A stretch of DNA of 11,231 nt from Candidatus Luteimonas excrementigallinarum. GTDB lineage: Bacteria; Pseudomonadota; Gammaproteobacteria; Xanthomonadales; Xanthomonadaceae. Positions within the stretch are counted from its first letter, which is position 1. Each line of letters begins with the position of its first letter. Location: positions 1 to 11,231 of the forward strand of contig DXCY01000274.1 in assembly GCA_019115725.1 (NCBI GenBank), in the 5' to 3' direction. The notes under the pieces are model-generated. The model did not search any database. It was not told the origin of the DNA and saw nothing but the letters and a program-made list of their open reading frames with translations. The position numbers and the translations under genes are program-made. This document shows positions 1 to 6,346 of the stretch, piece by piece.

Positions 1-417
1 CGTCCGGGGCTGGATTTCAGCTTCAGCGGGCTCAAGACCCAGGTGCTGCTGGCCTGGAAGGACAGCGACCAGAGCGACCAGACCCGGGCCGACATCGCCC
101 GCGGCTTCGAGGATGCGGTGGTCGATACGCTGGCGATCAAGTGCAGGCGCGCGCTGGAAGAGACCGGCAGCAACGTGCTGGTGGTGGCCGGCGGGGTGGG
201 TGCGAACCGGCGCCTGCGCGCGCAGCTGATGGAGATGGCCGCCGCGCGCGGTGGCCGGGCGTGTTTCCCGCGGCCGGAGCTGTGTACCGACAACGGCGCG
301 ATGATCGCCTTCGCCGGTGCGCTGCGGCTGGCGGCGGGGCAGCGCGATGGCGCCGAACCGCAGGTGCGGCCGCGCTGGGACATGGCCACGCTGCCGGCGC
401 TGGAGCCGGCGGCCTGA
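1..417 (+). CDS. tsaD: tRNA N6-adenosine threonylcarbamoyltransferase TsaD (C-terminal part, 5' end outside window)
   Basis: TsaD transfers the threonylcarbamoyl group from threonylcarbamoyl-AMP to A37 of ANN-decoding tRNAs, giving t6A. It works in the cytoplasm with TsaB and TsaE. The reading frame is open from base 1 to a TGA, so about 138 residues are present of a family that usually has 335-350. The first visible residues, LDFSFSGLKT, are a hallmark of the Kae1/TsaD/YgjD family. Further on come VVAGGVGANRRLR, the nucleotide-binding glycine-rich stretch, and CTDNGAMIAFAG, whose Asp is a metal ligand in the family. The C-terminus looks complete. The first in-frame GTG in the window (base 43) lies inside the conserved core and is not the start. 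The identification is secure. The N-terminal HxxxH metal motif cannot be checked because it lies upstream of the window. Confidence 0.95.
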   Translation, partial: RPGLDFSFSGLKTQVLLAWKDSDQSDQTRADIARGFEDAVVDTLAIKCRRALEETGSNVLVVAGGVGANRRLRAQLMEMAAARGGRACFPRPELCTDNGAMIAFAGALRLAAGQRDGAEPQVRPRWDMATLPALEPAA

Positions 418-578
418 GCAGGCTGGCCGGCAGGCCGCTTCGACACACCCGCTTCAGCAGGATTCGTTAGGATTGGGCCCGCAACCCCGGGTCGGGCGCA
501 GCGTGCGCCTGGCAGGCGGCCGCTGACGGCGCCGGCGGGCTTGCTCCCCCCTCCCCTTCGAAAATTTCCGGAGCCGAC

Positions 579-1877
579 ATGCAAGAACGGCTGCAACCGC
601 TGCAGGAAGCGCTTTCCCCCTGGCCCTGGGCCTACACCTTGCTGATGCTGGCAGCGCTGCTGCTGCTGGCGTGGCTGGCCAATTTCGTCACCAAGAAGAT
701 CCTGCTGCGCGGCCTGCGCCGCGTGCTCGGCATGCTGCCCGGGCTGCGCGGTGACAACAGCTCGCCGGCGGTGCAGATCAAGGCAATCCCGCGGCTGGCC
801 AACGTGGTGCCGGCGCTGGTGATCTCGGCCGGCATCGTGCTGGTGCCGGGGCTGCCGGAGGCGGTGGCGCTGGTGGTGCACAACCTGGCCAACGTGTTCA
901 TCGTGTTCACCGTGGTGCTGGCGATCAGCCACTTGTTCGACCACATCAACGAGATCTACGAGCGCCGGCCCGATGCCCACAACAAGCCGATCAAGGGCTA
1001 CCTGCAGGTAGCCAAGATCCTGCTGTTCGCGCTGGCGGCCCTGACGGCGGTGGCGATCCTGGCGGGGGTCAAGCCGCTGCACGTGCTGACCGGTCTGGGT
1101 GCGGCCAGTGCGGTGCTGATGCTGGTGTTCCAGGACACGATCCTGTCGTTTGCTGCCAGTCTGCAGATCAGCGGCGACGGGCGCGTGCGCATCGGCGACT
1201 GGATCGAAATGCCCAGCCAGAACGCCGACGGCGACGTGATCGATATCGCCCTGCACACGGTCACCGTGCAGAACTGGGACAAGACCATCACCACGGTGCC
1301 GACCAAGAACCTGATCAGCCACGCGTTCAAGAACTGGCGCGGGATGACCGAGTCGGGCGGGCGGCGGATCAAGCGTTCGCTGTACATCGACCAGGGCAGC
1401 GTGCGCTTCCTGGAGCCGGAGCAGATCGAAAACCTGCACAGTTTCATGCTGCTCGACGAATACCTGCGCGGGAAGGAGCAGGAGTTGACGGAGTGGAACG
1501 CGGAGCTGGCCGGGCGCGGCGGCACCGCGGCGGTCAACCACCGCCGGGTCACCAACCTGGGCACCTTCCGCGTGTATGTGGAACAGTACCTGGCCAAGCA
1601 TCCGGGCATCCATCGCGGGATGACCAGCATGGTGCGCCAGCTGCAGCCGACCGAGGCCGGGATCCCGCTGGAGCTGTACTGCTTCACCAACGACGTGCGC
1701 TGGGTGTACTACGAGGCGATCCAGTCGGACATCTTCGACCACCTGCTGGCGATCCTGCCGGAGTTCGGGCTGCGCGTCTTCCAGCGCACCTCGGATGCGC
1801 CGATCGATGTGCGCCTGCACGATCAGCGAGCCGACCAGCGCGGCGGTGGCGAAGGACCGCGACCGGCGGCGGACTGA
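579..1877 (+). CDS. MscS-family mechanosensitive channel, YbdG-like
   Basis: Inner-membrane small-conductance mechanosensitive channel that opens under membrane tension to release solutes during osmotic downshock. The 432 residues are close to E. coli YbdG (about 415). Hydrophobic segments lie near residues 18-38, 74-92, 103-120, 142-163 and 167-197. The last, from HVLTGLGAASAVLMLVFQD onward, is the pore helix plus the start of the MscS core. The soluble beta domain follows (RIGDWIEMP at about 204-212, VQNWDKTITTVPTKNL at about 230-245), then HAFKNWRGMTESGGRRIKRS, which is typical of the YbdG subgroup. ATG 579 is preceded by GGAG at 570-573 with five bases between, which supports this start. 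FolB begins 40 bases downstream on the same strand, so the two may share a transcript, with no obvious functional link. The family call is firm; the exact YbdG orthology is inferred. Confidence 0.93.
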   Translation: MQERLQPLQEALSPWPWAYTLLMLAALLLLAWLANFVTKKILLRGLRRVLGMLPGLRGDNSSPAVQIKAIPRLANVVPALVISAGIVLVPGLPEAVALVVHNLANVFIVFTVVLAISHLFDHINEIYERRPDAHNKPIKGYLQVAKILLFALAALTAVAILAGVKPLHVLTGLGAASAVLMLVFQDTILSFAASLQISGDGRVRIGDWIEMPSQNADGDVIDIALHTVTVQNWDKTITTVPTKNLISHAFKNWRGMTESGGRRIKRSLYIDQGSVRFLEPEQIENLHSFMLLDEYLRGKEQELTEWNAELAGRGGTAAVNHRRVTNLGTFRVYVEQYLAKHPGIHRGMTSMVRQLQPTEAGIPLELYCFTNDVRWVYYEAIQSDIFDHLLAILPEFGLRVFQRTSDAPIDVRLHDQRADQRGGGEGPRPAAD

Positions 1878-1917
1878 ACGCGTTACGCTTGCCGACCCCG
1901 TCAGCGTGCCGCCCGCC

Positions 1918-2283
1918 ATGGACACCATCCACATTGAAGGTCTGCGTGTAGATGCCCTGGTGGGCGTGTATGCCCACGAGCGCGAGGGCACGCAGCCGCT
2001 GCTGTTCGACCTGACGCTGGCGTTCGACAACCGCACGCCGGCGGCCAGTGACGATGTGGCCGATGCGCTGGATTACGCCGCCGTGTGCGAGGCGGTGCGG
2101 GCCCACGTGGCGACGCGCCGCGACCAGCTGCTGGAGACGCTGCTGGAAAGCCTGGCGGCGCGGGTGCTGGCGCAATTTCCGCAGGCCCGCGAGCTGCGTA
2201 TCCGGGTGCACAAGCCGGAGGCGGCGCGGGCGCTGGGCTGCGCCGGAGTGGGCGTATCGATCACCCGCGGACGCAGAGGATGA
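1918..2283 (+). CDS. folB: Dihydroneopterin aldolase FolB
   Basis: Cytoplasmic folate-pathway enzyme that cleaves 7,8-dihydroneopterin to 6-hydroxymethyl-7,8-dihydropterin and glycolaldehyde; many members also epimerise to dihydromonapterin. The 121 residues match the usual length of about 118-122. MDTIHIEGLRVDALVGVYAHERE is the standard N-terminus, with the substrate-site Glu near residue 21. DYAAV is at about 52-56 and LLETLLESLA at about 71-80 carries the second conserved Glu. IRVHKPEA places the catalytic Lys at about residue 99. The frame stays open 41 codons further upstream into the channel gene, but that part lacks family similarity, so I chose ATG 1918. It has no clear Shine-Dalgarno sequence, which would fit translational coupling to the upstream gene. 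The stop overlaps the next start as ATGA. Confidence 0.93.
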   Translation: MDTIHIEGLRVDALVGVYAHEREGTQPLLFDLTLAFDNRTPAASDDVADALDYAAVCEAVRAHVATRRDQLLETLLESLAARVLAQFPQARELRIRVHKPEAARALGCAGVGVSITRGRRG

Positions 2284-2678
2284 GTCTGCGCTGGCTGCTG
2301 GTGCTGGGCAGCGATGAGGCTGGCGGCGCGCCGATCCCTGCTGCGATGGAGGCGCTGGCCGGACTGGGGCAGGTGCAGGCACTGACCGCGCCACGCCGCA
2401 GCCCTGATGATGACGGGGCGGACCGCTGGTTCACCAACCGGCTGGCGCGGCTGGACAGCGCGCTGGCACGCGCCGCGCTGGTGGAGGCGCTGCAGCGGAT
2501 CGAGCGCGGCATTGGCCGCGCCGAGGACAGCGCTGGAGTACCGATCGATATCGATCTGCTGGCCTGCGACCCTGACGGCGCCGGCTGGCAGCTGGACCCG
2601 CACGCCGCGCAGAAGACCGAACACCGCCGCCCCCACGTGGTGGCCCTGCTGGAAGAGGCGGGCATCACCCTCCCGTAG
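2280..2678 (+). CDS. Short, divergent HPPK (FolK)-like protein
   Basis: Resembles 6-hydroxymethyl-7,8-dihydropterin pyrophosphokinase, which puts a pyrophosphate from ATP on FolB's product. Visible support: an N-terminal strand ending LGSD where the family has LGSN, WFTNRLARL where the family has a P-x-N-x-V-type stretch, IERGIGR, and IDIDLLA at about residues 89-95, with the paired Asp (90, 92) that bind magnesium in FolK. The protein is only 132 residues (family about 155-170). The W-G-P-R segment normally just before the Asp pair is replaced by DSAGVP, so the conserved Trp and Arg are missing. A PH at 107-108 may be the remains of the late His motif. It overlaps folB by four bases (ATGA), implying co-translation. 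Its TAG stop belongs to a REP-like element. It may be a degenerate paralogue with the true folK elsewhere. The fold call is fairly safe; activity is doubtful. Confidence 0.75.
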   Translation: MSLRWLLVLGSDEAGGAPIPAAMEALAGLGQVQALTAPRRSPDDDGADRWFTNRLARLDSALARAALVEALQRIERGIGRAEDSAGVPIDIDLLACDPDGAGWQLDPHAAQKTEHRRPHVVALLEEAGITLP

Positions 2679-2698
2679 GTCGGGGCTACGCCCCCGAC
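2675..2698 (+). repeat. REP-like palindrome A, GTAG head, overlapping the FolK-like stop
   Basis: GTAG (2675-2678) is followed by a 7-bp stem, GTCGGGG (2679-2685) with CCCCGAC (2692-2698), and a 6-base loop. A GTAG head joined to a GC-rich hairpin is the layout of the Stenotrophomonas SMAG and other RAYT-associated REP repeats. The TAG inside the head is the stop codon of the FolK-like gene. Confidence 0.75.
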
Positions 2699-2722
2699 AC
2701 CGGGTGCTGTCCTGTTCCCTGC

Positions 2723-2746
2723 GTCGGCCGCATAGGGCCGACCTAC
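2723..2746 (-). repeat. REP-like palindrome B, inverted orientation
   Basis: Read on the minus strand this is GTAG (2746-2743) followed by GTCGGCC pairing with GGCCGAC around a 6-base loop. It has the same head, stem length and loop size as element A, in the opposite direction and 24 bases away. Opposed neighbours of this kind are typical of REP doublets. It sits between the convergent FolK-like gene and pteridine reductase. Confidence 0.7.
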
Positions 2747-2760
2747 GAGCGCATGCCCCT

Positions 2761-2784
2761 GCAGGTCGGGGCTATGCCCCCGAC
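2761..2784 (+). repeat. REP-like palindrome C, degenerate GCAG head
   Basis: GCAG (2761-2764) is followed by a stem identical to that of element A: GTCGGGG (2765-2771) and CCCCGAC (2778-2784). The loop differs from A's by one base (CTATGC against CTACGC). It lies 14 bases after element B and 16 bases before the end of the convergent reductase gene. The cluster could act as a two-way terminator or mRNA stabiliser; neither is shown by sequence alone. Confidence 0.65.
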
Positions 2785-2800
2785 GTCCCGCACACCCGCT

Positions 2801-3541
2801 TCAGATCGACAGCGTGCGCCCACCGTCCACCGGAAGAATCTGGCCGGTGACATAGGCGTTGCCACGCAGCAGCCAGTGCACCGCTTCGGCAATGTCGTCG
2901 GGCTGGCCCTGGCGCTGCAGGGCCGTGCGCTCGCGCACGGTGTCCAGGGTCTCGGCCTTGACCGGATTCTCCGACCACAGGATGTTGCCTGGCGCCACGC
3001 CATTCACCCGCACTTCGGGGCCGAGCTCCAGCGCCAGCGACCGGGTGGCCATGGCCAGCGCGGCCTTGGCCATGCAGTACACGGTGTGGCCGCGCAGCGG
3101 GCGCTCGGCGTAGATATCGATGATGTTGACGATTGCGCCGCCGTTGCGCGCCAGGTGCGGGGCCGCGGCCTGGGCGAGGAAGAACGGCGCGCGCGCGTTG
3201 CTGGCGAACAGCTCGTCCCACTGGTCGGGCGTGGCCTCGCCGATGGGGGTGGCGTAATAGGCCGAAGCGTTGTTGACCAGCGCGTCCAGGCGCCCCCAGC
3301 GGCCGACGGTGTGGGCCACCAGTTCGGGCAGCCGGTCGAACTCGGCCAGGTCGGCCTGCAGGGCGATCACGCTGTCGGCGCGGTCGGCCTCAAGCGCGGC
3401 CACCAGCGCATCCATTTCGGCGCGCGAGCTGCGGTAGTGCAGGGCGAGGTTGTAGCCCTCGCTGTGCAGGCGGCGGGCGATTTCGGCGCCGATGCGCTTG
3501 GCGGCGCCGGTGACCAGGGCCACGGGACGGTCTGCTTGCAT
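2801..3541 (-). CDS. Pteridine reductase (short-chain dehydrogenase, PTR1/FolM type)
   Basis: NADPH-dependent reductase of dihydropterins/dihydrofolate in the cytoplasm, 246 residues (family about 240-290). The N-terminal Rossmann motif is TGAAKRIG at 11-18, followed by HYRSSR at 35-40, whose Arg fits NADPH preference. NNAS is at 90-93. The active site is the informative part: where ordinary SDRs have a catalytic Ser, this protein has Asp142 in NIIDIY, then Tyr155 and Lys159 in YCMAK. The 13- and 4-residue spacings match the Asp181-Tyr194-Lys198 triad of Leishmania PTR1. The C-terminus keeps APGNI and VDGG. ATG 3541 has GGAG seven bases upstream, which decides the start. The gene converges on the folB/folK-like pair and diverges from the methyltransferase gene. 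Likely roles are making tetrahydromonapterin or backing up dihydrofolate reductase; which one cannot be told from sequence. Confidence 0.9.
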   Translation of the reverse strand: MQADRPVALVTGAAKRIGAEIARRLHSEGYNLALHYRSSRAEMDALVAALEADRADSVIALQADLAEFDRLPELVAHTVGRWGRLDALVNNASAYYATPIGEATPDQWDELFASNARAPFFLAQAAAPHLARNGGAIVNIIDIYAERPLRGHTVYCMAKAALAMATRSLALELGPEVRVNGVAPGNILWSENPVKAETLDTVRERTALQRQGQPDDIAEAVHWLLRGNAYVTGQILPVDGGRTLSI

Positions 3542-3565
3542 GGCGTGCTCCGGTGCGGGGCGTCC

Positions 3566-3571
3566 ATCTTA
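3566..3571 (-). promoter_or_regulatory. Candidate -10 element for the pteridine reductase gene
   Basis: On the minus strand the hexamer TAAGAT lies 24 bases upstream of the reductase ATG, in the 99-base gap shared with the divergent methyltransferase gene. No convincing -35 hexamer is seen at 16-18 bases, so this is tentative. Confidence 0.3.
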
Positions 3572-3608
3572 GTCGACCCCCGGCGCTGCCCCGGCCGGGC
3601 GGGTTTCG

Positions 3609-3614
3609 TAAACT
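3609..3614 (+). promoter_or_regulatory. Candidate -10 element for the methyltransferase operon
   Basis: TAAACT lies 26 bases before ATG 3641, in one of the few AT-containing spots of the divergent gap (TTTCGTAAACTGG). No good -35 box is visible. Placement fits a transcript with a leader of about 20 bases. Confidence 0.3.
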
Positions 3615-3640
3615 GGCCGGCCGCCCCCGCAGGAACCGAG

Positions 3641-4822
3641 ATGACCCACACCGCCGCCGATGCCGCCGCGCTGGCCCACAGCGACCGCCTTGCCACGCTG
3701 ATCCGCGAGCAGATCCAGGCGGCCGATGGCGCCATTCCGTTCTGGCGCTTCATGGAGCTGGCGCTGTACGCGCCGGGGCTGGGGTACTACAGCGCCGGGG
3801 CCACCAAGTTCGGGCGTGCGGGTGACTTCATCACCGCGCCGGAGATCGGGCCGCTGTTTGCCGAGTGCGTGGCCGAGGCGGTGGCGCCGGTGCTGGCCCG
3901 GCTGGGGCCGGAGGCGCAGATGGTGGAGCTGGGAGGTGGCAGCGGCCGGTTCGCGGCGGATGCGCTCGGTCACCTGGCTGCGTTGCAGGCGCTGCCCGCG
4001 CGTTACGCGATCCTTGAGCCCAGCGCGGACCTGCGCGAGCGCCAACGGGCCTACCTGCAGGAGCGGCTGGCGCCGGAGGTGTTCCAGCGCGTGCACTGGC
4101 TGGACGGACCGCCGGAGGACACCTGGGACGGCGTGCTGTTTGCCAACGAGGTGCTCGACGCGCTGCCCACGCCGCGCTTCTGCGTGCGCGGCGGCGAGGT
4201 GTACGAGGAGCACGTGGCAATCGGCGAAGACGGCGCGTTCATCCGCACCGAGCGACCGGCCGATGCCCTGCTGACCGCGGCCGTGCGCCACGTGGAAAGC
4301 CAGCTGGATGTGCCGTTTGCTGACGGCTACCGCTCCGAGCTGCTGCCGCAGCTGCCGTACTGGATCCAGGCCGTGGCCGGCGGGCTGCGCAACGGAGTGA
4401 TGCTGTTTGTCGATTACGGCTTTGCCCGCCGCGAGTACTACCTGCCCGAGCGCGATGACGGCACCCTGCGCGCGTTCCATCGCCACCAGGTGAGCGGCAA
4501 CGTGTTTGCCCATCCCGGCCTGCAGGACCTGACCGCGTCGGTGGATTTCACCGCGCTGGTGGAGGCGGGTACGGGCGCGGGCTTCGAGTTCTCCGGCTAC
4601 TGCAACCAGGCCGCGTTCCTGATCGGCAACCGGCTGCCGGAGCGGCTGGCCGCGCACGAGGCCGAGGCGGCGGACGAGGCCGCGCTGTATACGCTGCGCC
4701 AGCAGGTGAAGCAGCTGACCCTGCCCGATGGCATGGGTGAGGGCTTCCAGGCGATGGGGTTCGAGCGCGGGGTGGATTTCAGCCATGCGTTCCTGGCCGG
4801 TGACCTGAGCCACCGGCTGTGA
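3641..4822 (+). CDS. SAM-dependent methyltransferase, MidA/NDUFAF7 family (COG1565-type)
   Basis: Class I methyltransferase of the family whose mitochondrial member, NDUFAF7/MidA, methylates an Arg of the 49-kDa subunit of complex I. The bacterial substrate is not established, and a role on NuoD is inference. The 393 residues are a normal length. Family signatures, in order: GLGYYSAGATKFGRAGDFIT at about 46-65 and APEIGPLFAE at 66-75; the SAM-binding MVELGGGSGR at about 94-103; AILEPSADLRERQ at 123-135; LFANEVLDALP at about 166-176; later FVDYGFARREYY and FHRHQVSGNVFAHPG. ATG 3641 has AGGAA five bases upstream. A much longer in-frame extension runs back to base 2753 but is antisense to the reductase gene and is not real. 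The stop overlaps the start of the VanZ-like gene, so the two are probably translated together. Confidence 0.92.
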   Translation: MTHTAADAAALAHSDRLATLIREQIQAADGAIPFWRFMELALYAPGLGYYSAGATKFGRAGDFITAPEIGPLFAECVAEAVAPVLARLGPEAQMVELGGGSGRFAADALGHLAALQALPARYAILEPSADLRERQRAYLQERLAPEVFQRVHWLDGPPEDTWDGVLFANEVLDALPTPRFCVRGGEVYEEHVAIGEDGAFIRTERPADALLTAAVRHVESQLDVPFADGYRSELLPQLPYWIQAVAGGLRNGVMLFVDYGFARREYYLPERDDGTLRAFHRHQVSGNVFAHPGLQDLTASVDFTALVEAGTGAGFEFSGYCNQAAFLIGNRLPERLAAHEAEAADEAALYTLRQQVKQLTLPDGMGEGFQAMGFERGVDFSHAFLAGDLSHRL

Positions 4823-5226
4823 GCCGATGGCGTCCCGGGCGGTCGCTGAAACCGTTCCGCCGGCCGCGGCTGTGGAGCGGCCTGTGGTGCGTGGCGATCG
4901 CCGCGGTGGTGGTGGTGTCGCTGGCCCCGCCGCCGCCGATGCCGCCGGTGGAGGGCGGCGACAAGATCGGGCATTTCCTGGCCTACGGGGTGCTGGCCGC
5001 GGCCGCGGTGCAGCTGTATGCGCGCTGGCCGGCGCTGCTGGGCGCGGGGCTGGGCCTGGTGCTGATGGGGATCGGGCTGGAATGGGCCCAGGGTGCGCTG
5101 ACCGACACCCGGCAGATGGAGCGCGCCGATGCGCTGGCCAACACGCTGGGCGTGATCGCCGGCCTGGCCACCCGGGTGACGCCGCTGCGTGATCTCCTGC
5201 TGCGACTGGATGGATCCCGCCCGTAG
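4819..5226 (+). CDS. VanZ-like small membrane protein
   Basis: A 135-residue inner-membrane protein of the VanZ-like family. VanZ itself gives low-level teicoplanin resistance by an unknown mechanism, and most relatives have no assigned role. A basic N-terminus (SRWRPGRSLKPFRRPR) leads into a hydrophobic segment at about 23-37. Then come the family motif DKIGHFLAYG (48-57), a hydrophobic stretch at 71-88, LEWAQ (87-91, with the conserved Glu and Gln), and ERADALANTLG (101-111, with the conserved Asp and Asn). About four membrane segments are expected. The start is GTG 4819, overlapping the methyltransferase stop as GTGA; no better ATG exists in frame. The TAG stop falls in a GTAGGAGCG sequence like the heads of REP elements in this window. 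Being coupled to a MidA-type gene is the only functional hint. Confidence 0.85.
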   Translation: MSRWRPGRSLKPFRRPRLWSGLWCVAIAAVVVVSLAPPPPMPPVEGGDKIGHFLAYGVLAAAAVQLYARWPALLGAGLGLVLMGIGLEWAQGALTDTRQMERADALANTLGVIAGLATRVTPLRDLLLRLDGSRP

Positions 5227-5234
5227 GAGCGGAC
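5223..5234 (+). repeat. REP-head-like sequence at the VanZ-like stop codon
   Basis: GTAGGAGCGGAC begins with the same TAGGAGCG found at the slt end, and TAG is the VanZ-like gene's stop. No matching inverted arm follows, so this is at most a truncated or decayed element. Confidence 0.4.
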
Positions 5235-5253
5235 TTTTGGCGGGGGGAATTGC

Positions 5254-5259
5254 TAATCT
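5254..5259 (+). promoter_or_regulatory. Candidate -10 element for the amgK-like gene
   Basis: TAATCT, preceded by TGC, lies 29 bases before ATG 5289 in the 62-base gap after the VanZ-like gene. It resembles TAAACT before the methyltransferase gene. No clear -35 is visible. The gene could equally be read from the upstream operon. Confidence 0.3.
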
Positions 5260-5288
5260 GCCGCGATGACCCTGACCCGGAATCCAAC

Positions 5289-6305
5289 ATGACCGTAATC
5301 TCGCTGGCCGCCCGGGCGCCGGAGGCGGCGCGTGCGGCCGTGCGCCTGGCCTGGGCGCGCAGCGCCAGTGGTGATCCGGCGCTGGCGCTTGAGCGGGCTT
5401 CGGCCGATGCGGGCTTTCGTACCTATTGGCGCGCGCAGACGGCAGGCGGATCGTGGATCGTCATGGATTCGCCGCCGGCGCTGGAAGACGTGCGGCCGTG
5501 GCTGCGCATGCACGCGCTGCTGGATGCGGGCGGGGTGCGCGTGCCGCGGGTGCTGGCGCGTGACGAGGAGGCCGGCTTCCTGCTGATGGAGGACCTGGGC
5601 GCCGAGACCTGGCTGCAGGCCAGGGACCGGCTGGATCCGGAAGCCACGTTCGATGCCGCCATCGACCAGCTGTTGAAGCTGCAGGCGCTGGACTGCCCGC
5701 CCGGTCTGCCGGCCTACGACGCGGCGATGCTGCAGCGCGAGCTGGACCTGTTCGACGAGTGGTATCTGGGCCGCCACCTGGGCGTGGAGCTGGGCGCCGG
5801 GGAGCGCGAGGGCCTGCGCCAGGTGCAGGCGGTGCTGATTGAATTGGCGCTGGCGCAGCCGCAGGTGTTCGTGCACCGCGACTACATGCCGCGCAACCTG
5901 ATGCCGGTGGAGGGCGGGCTGGCGGTGCTGGATTTCCAGGATGCGGTGCGTGGCCCGGTGGCCTACGACCCGGTGTGCCTGGTGCGCGATGCGTTCCACA
6001 GCTGGGCGCCGGAGCGGGTGCACGCGTGGCTGGGCCGCTACCACGCGCGGGCGGTGGCGGCCGGGGTGCCGGTGCCGGATGAAGCCCGCTTCCGCCGCGA
6101 TGCCGATCTGCTCGGCGTGCAGCGCCACCTGAAGGTGCTGGGCATCTTCGCCCGGCTGAACTACCGCGATGGCAAGCCGAAGTACGTGGCGGATGCGCCG
6201 CGGTTCATGGCCTACCTGTTTGAGGTGGCCGGTGGCTATCCGGAGCTTGCGCCGCTGCTGCCGATCCTCGAGCGCTGCAGCGCGCCCGATCCCGGCGTCG
6301 CCTGA
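5289..6305 (+). CDS. amgK: AmgK-type N-acetylmuramate/N-acetylglucosamine 1-kinase (aminoglycoside-phosphotransferase fold)
   Basis: Kinase of the APH fold. In Pseudomonas, AmgK phosphorylates MurNAc and GlcNAc at the anomeric position, and MurU then makes UDP-MurNAc, bypassing MurA (the fosfomycin target) in wall recycling. From ATG 5289 the protein has 338 residues, close to Pseudomonas AmgK. Seen in order: AGFRTYWR at about 41-48 in the nucleotide-binding lobe; FLLMEDLGAETWL at about 97-109; the catalytic loop VHRDYMPRNLM (about 195-205, catalytic Asp198 and Asn203); and LDFQDAVRGPVAYDPVCLV from about 214, where Asp215 binds magnesium. The frame extends upstream to a TTG at 5250, but ATG 5289 has GGAA six bases upstream and gives the usual family length. 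No MurU-like gene is adjacent; cca follows convergently. The fold is certain; the sugar-kinase assignment rests on family resemblance. Confidence 0.82.
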   Translation: MTVISLAARAPEAARAAVRLAWARSASGDPALALERASADAGFRTYWRAQTAGGSWIVMDSPPALEDVRPWLRMHALLDAGGVRVPRVLARDEEAGFLLMEDLGAETWLQARDRLDPEATFDAAIDQLLKLQALDCPPGLPAYDAAMLQRELDLFDEWYLGRHLGVELGAGEREGLRQVQAVLIELALAQPQVFVHRDYMPRNLMPVEGGLAVLDFQDAVRGPVAYDPVCLVRDAFHSWAPERVHAWLGRYHARAVAAGVPVPDEARFRRDADLLGVQRHLKVLGIFARLNYRDGKPKYVADAPRFMAYLFEVAGGYPELAPLLPILERCSAPDPGVA

Positions 6306-6307
6306 CC

Positions 6308-6346
6308 GGCGCGCTCCTGCGGCGCGGCCCTACGGCCCGACCCTAC
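6308..6346 (-). repeat. GTAG repeat elements at the amgK/cca convergent junction
   Basis: On the minus strand, GTAG (6346-6343) supplies the cca stop codon, followed by GGTCGGGCC. A second GTAG follows (6334-6331), then GCAGGAGCGCGCC. The last 11 bases, AGGAGCGCGCC (6318-6308), recur exactly at the slt end (7619-7609). The stems are imperfect, so these look like two or three nested or decayed REP units filling nearly the whole 37-base gap. They may serve as a terminator for both genes. Confidence 0.55.

Noticed and set aside
418..578. Possible terminator or promoter in the tsaD-channel gap
   Set aside because: Only very short GC palindromes (GGCC pairs) and an isolated TAGGAT were seen; there is no T-run and no -35/-10 pair.
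1795..1917. 41-codon N-terminal extension of FolB
   Set aside because: It overlaps the end of the channel gene, has no FolB similarity, and would make the protein far longer than the family norm.
2753..3640. In-frame extension joining a reductase-antisense stretch to the methyltransferase (apparent fusion)
   Set aside because: The first 296 codons are antisense to the pteridine reductase, and ATG 3641 has its own ribosome-binding site and family N-terminus.
3569..5290. 573-codon minus-strand open frame opposite the methyltransferase, VanZ-like gene and start of amgK
   Set aside because: The translation is Arg/Pro/His-rich with no domain; the + strand genes there carry clear motifs and ribosome-binding sites.
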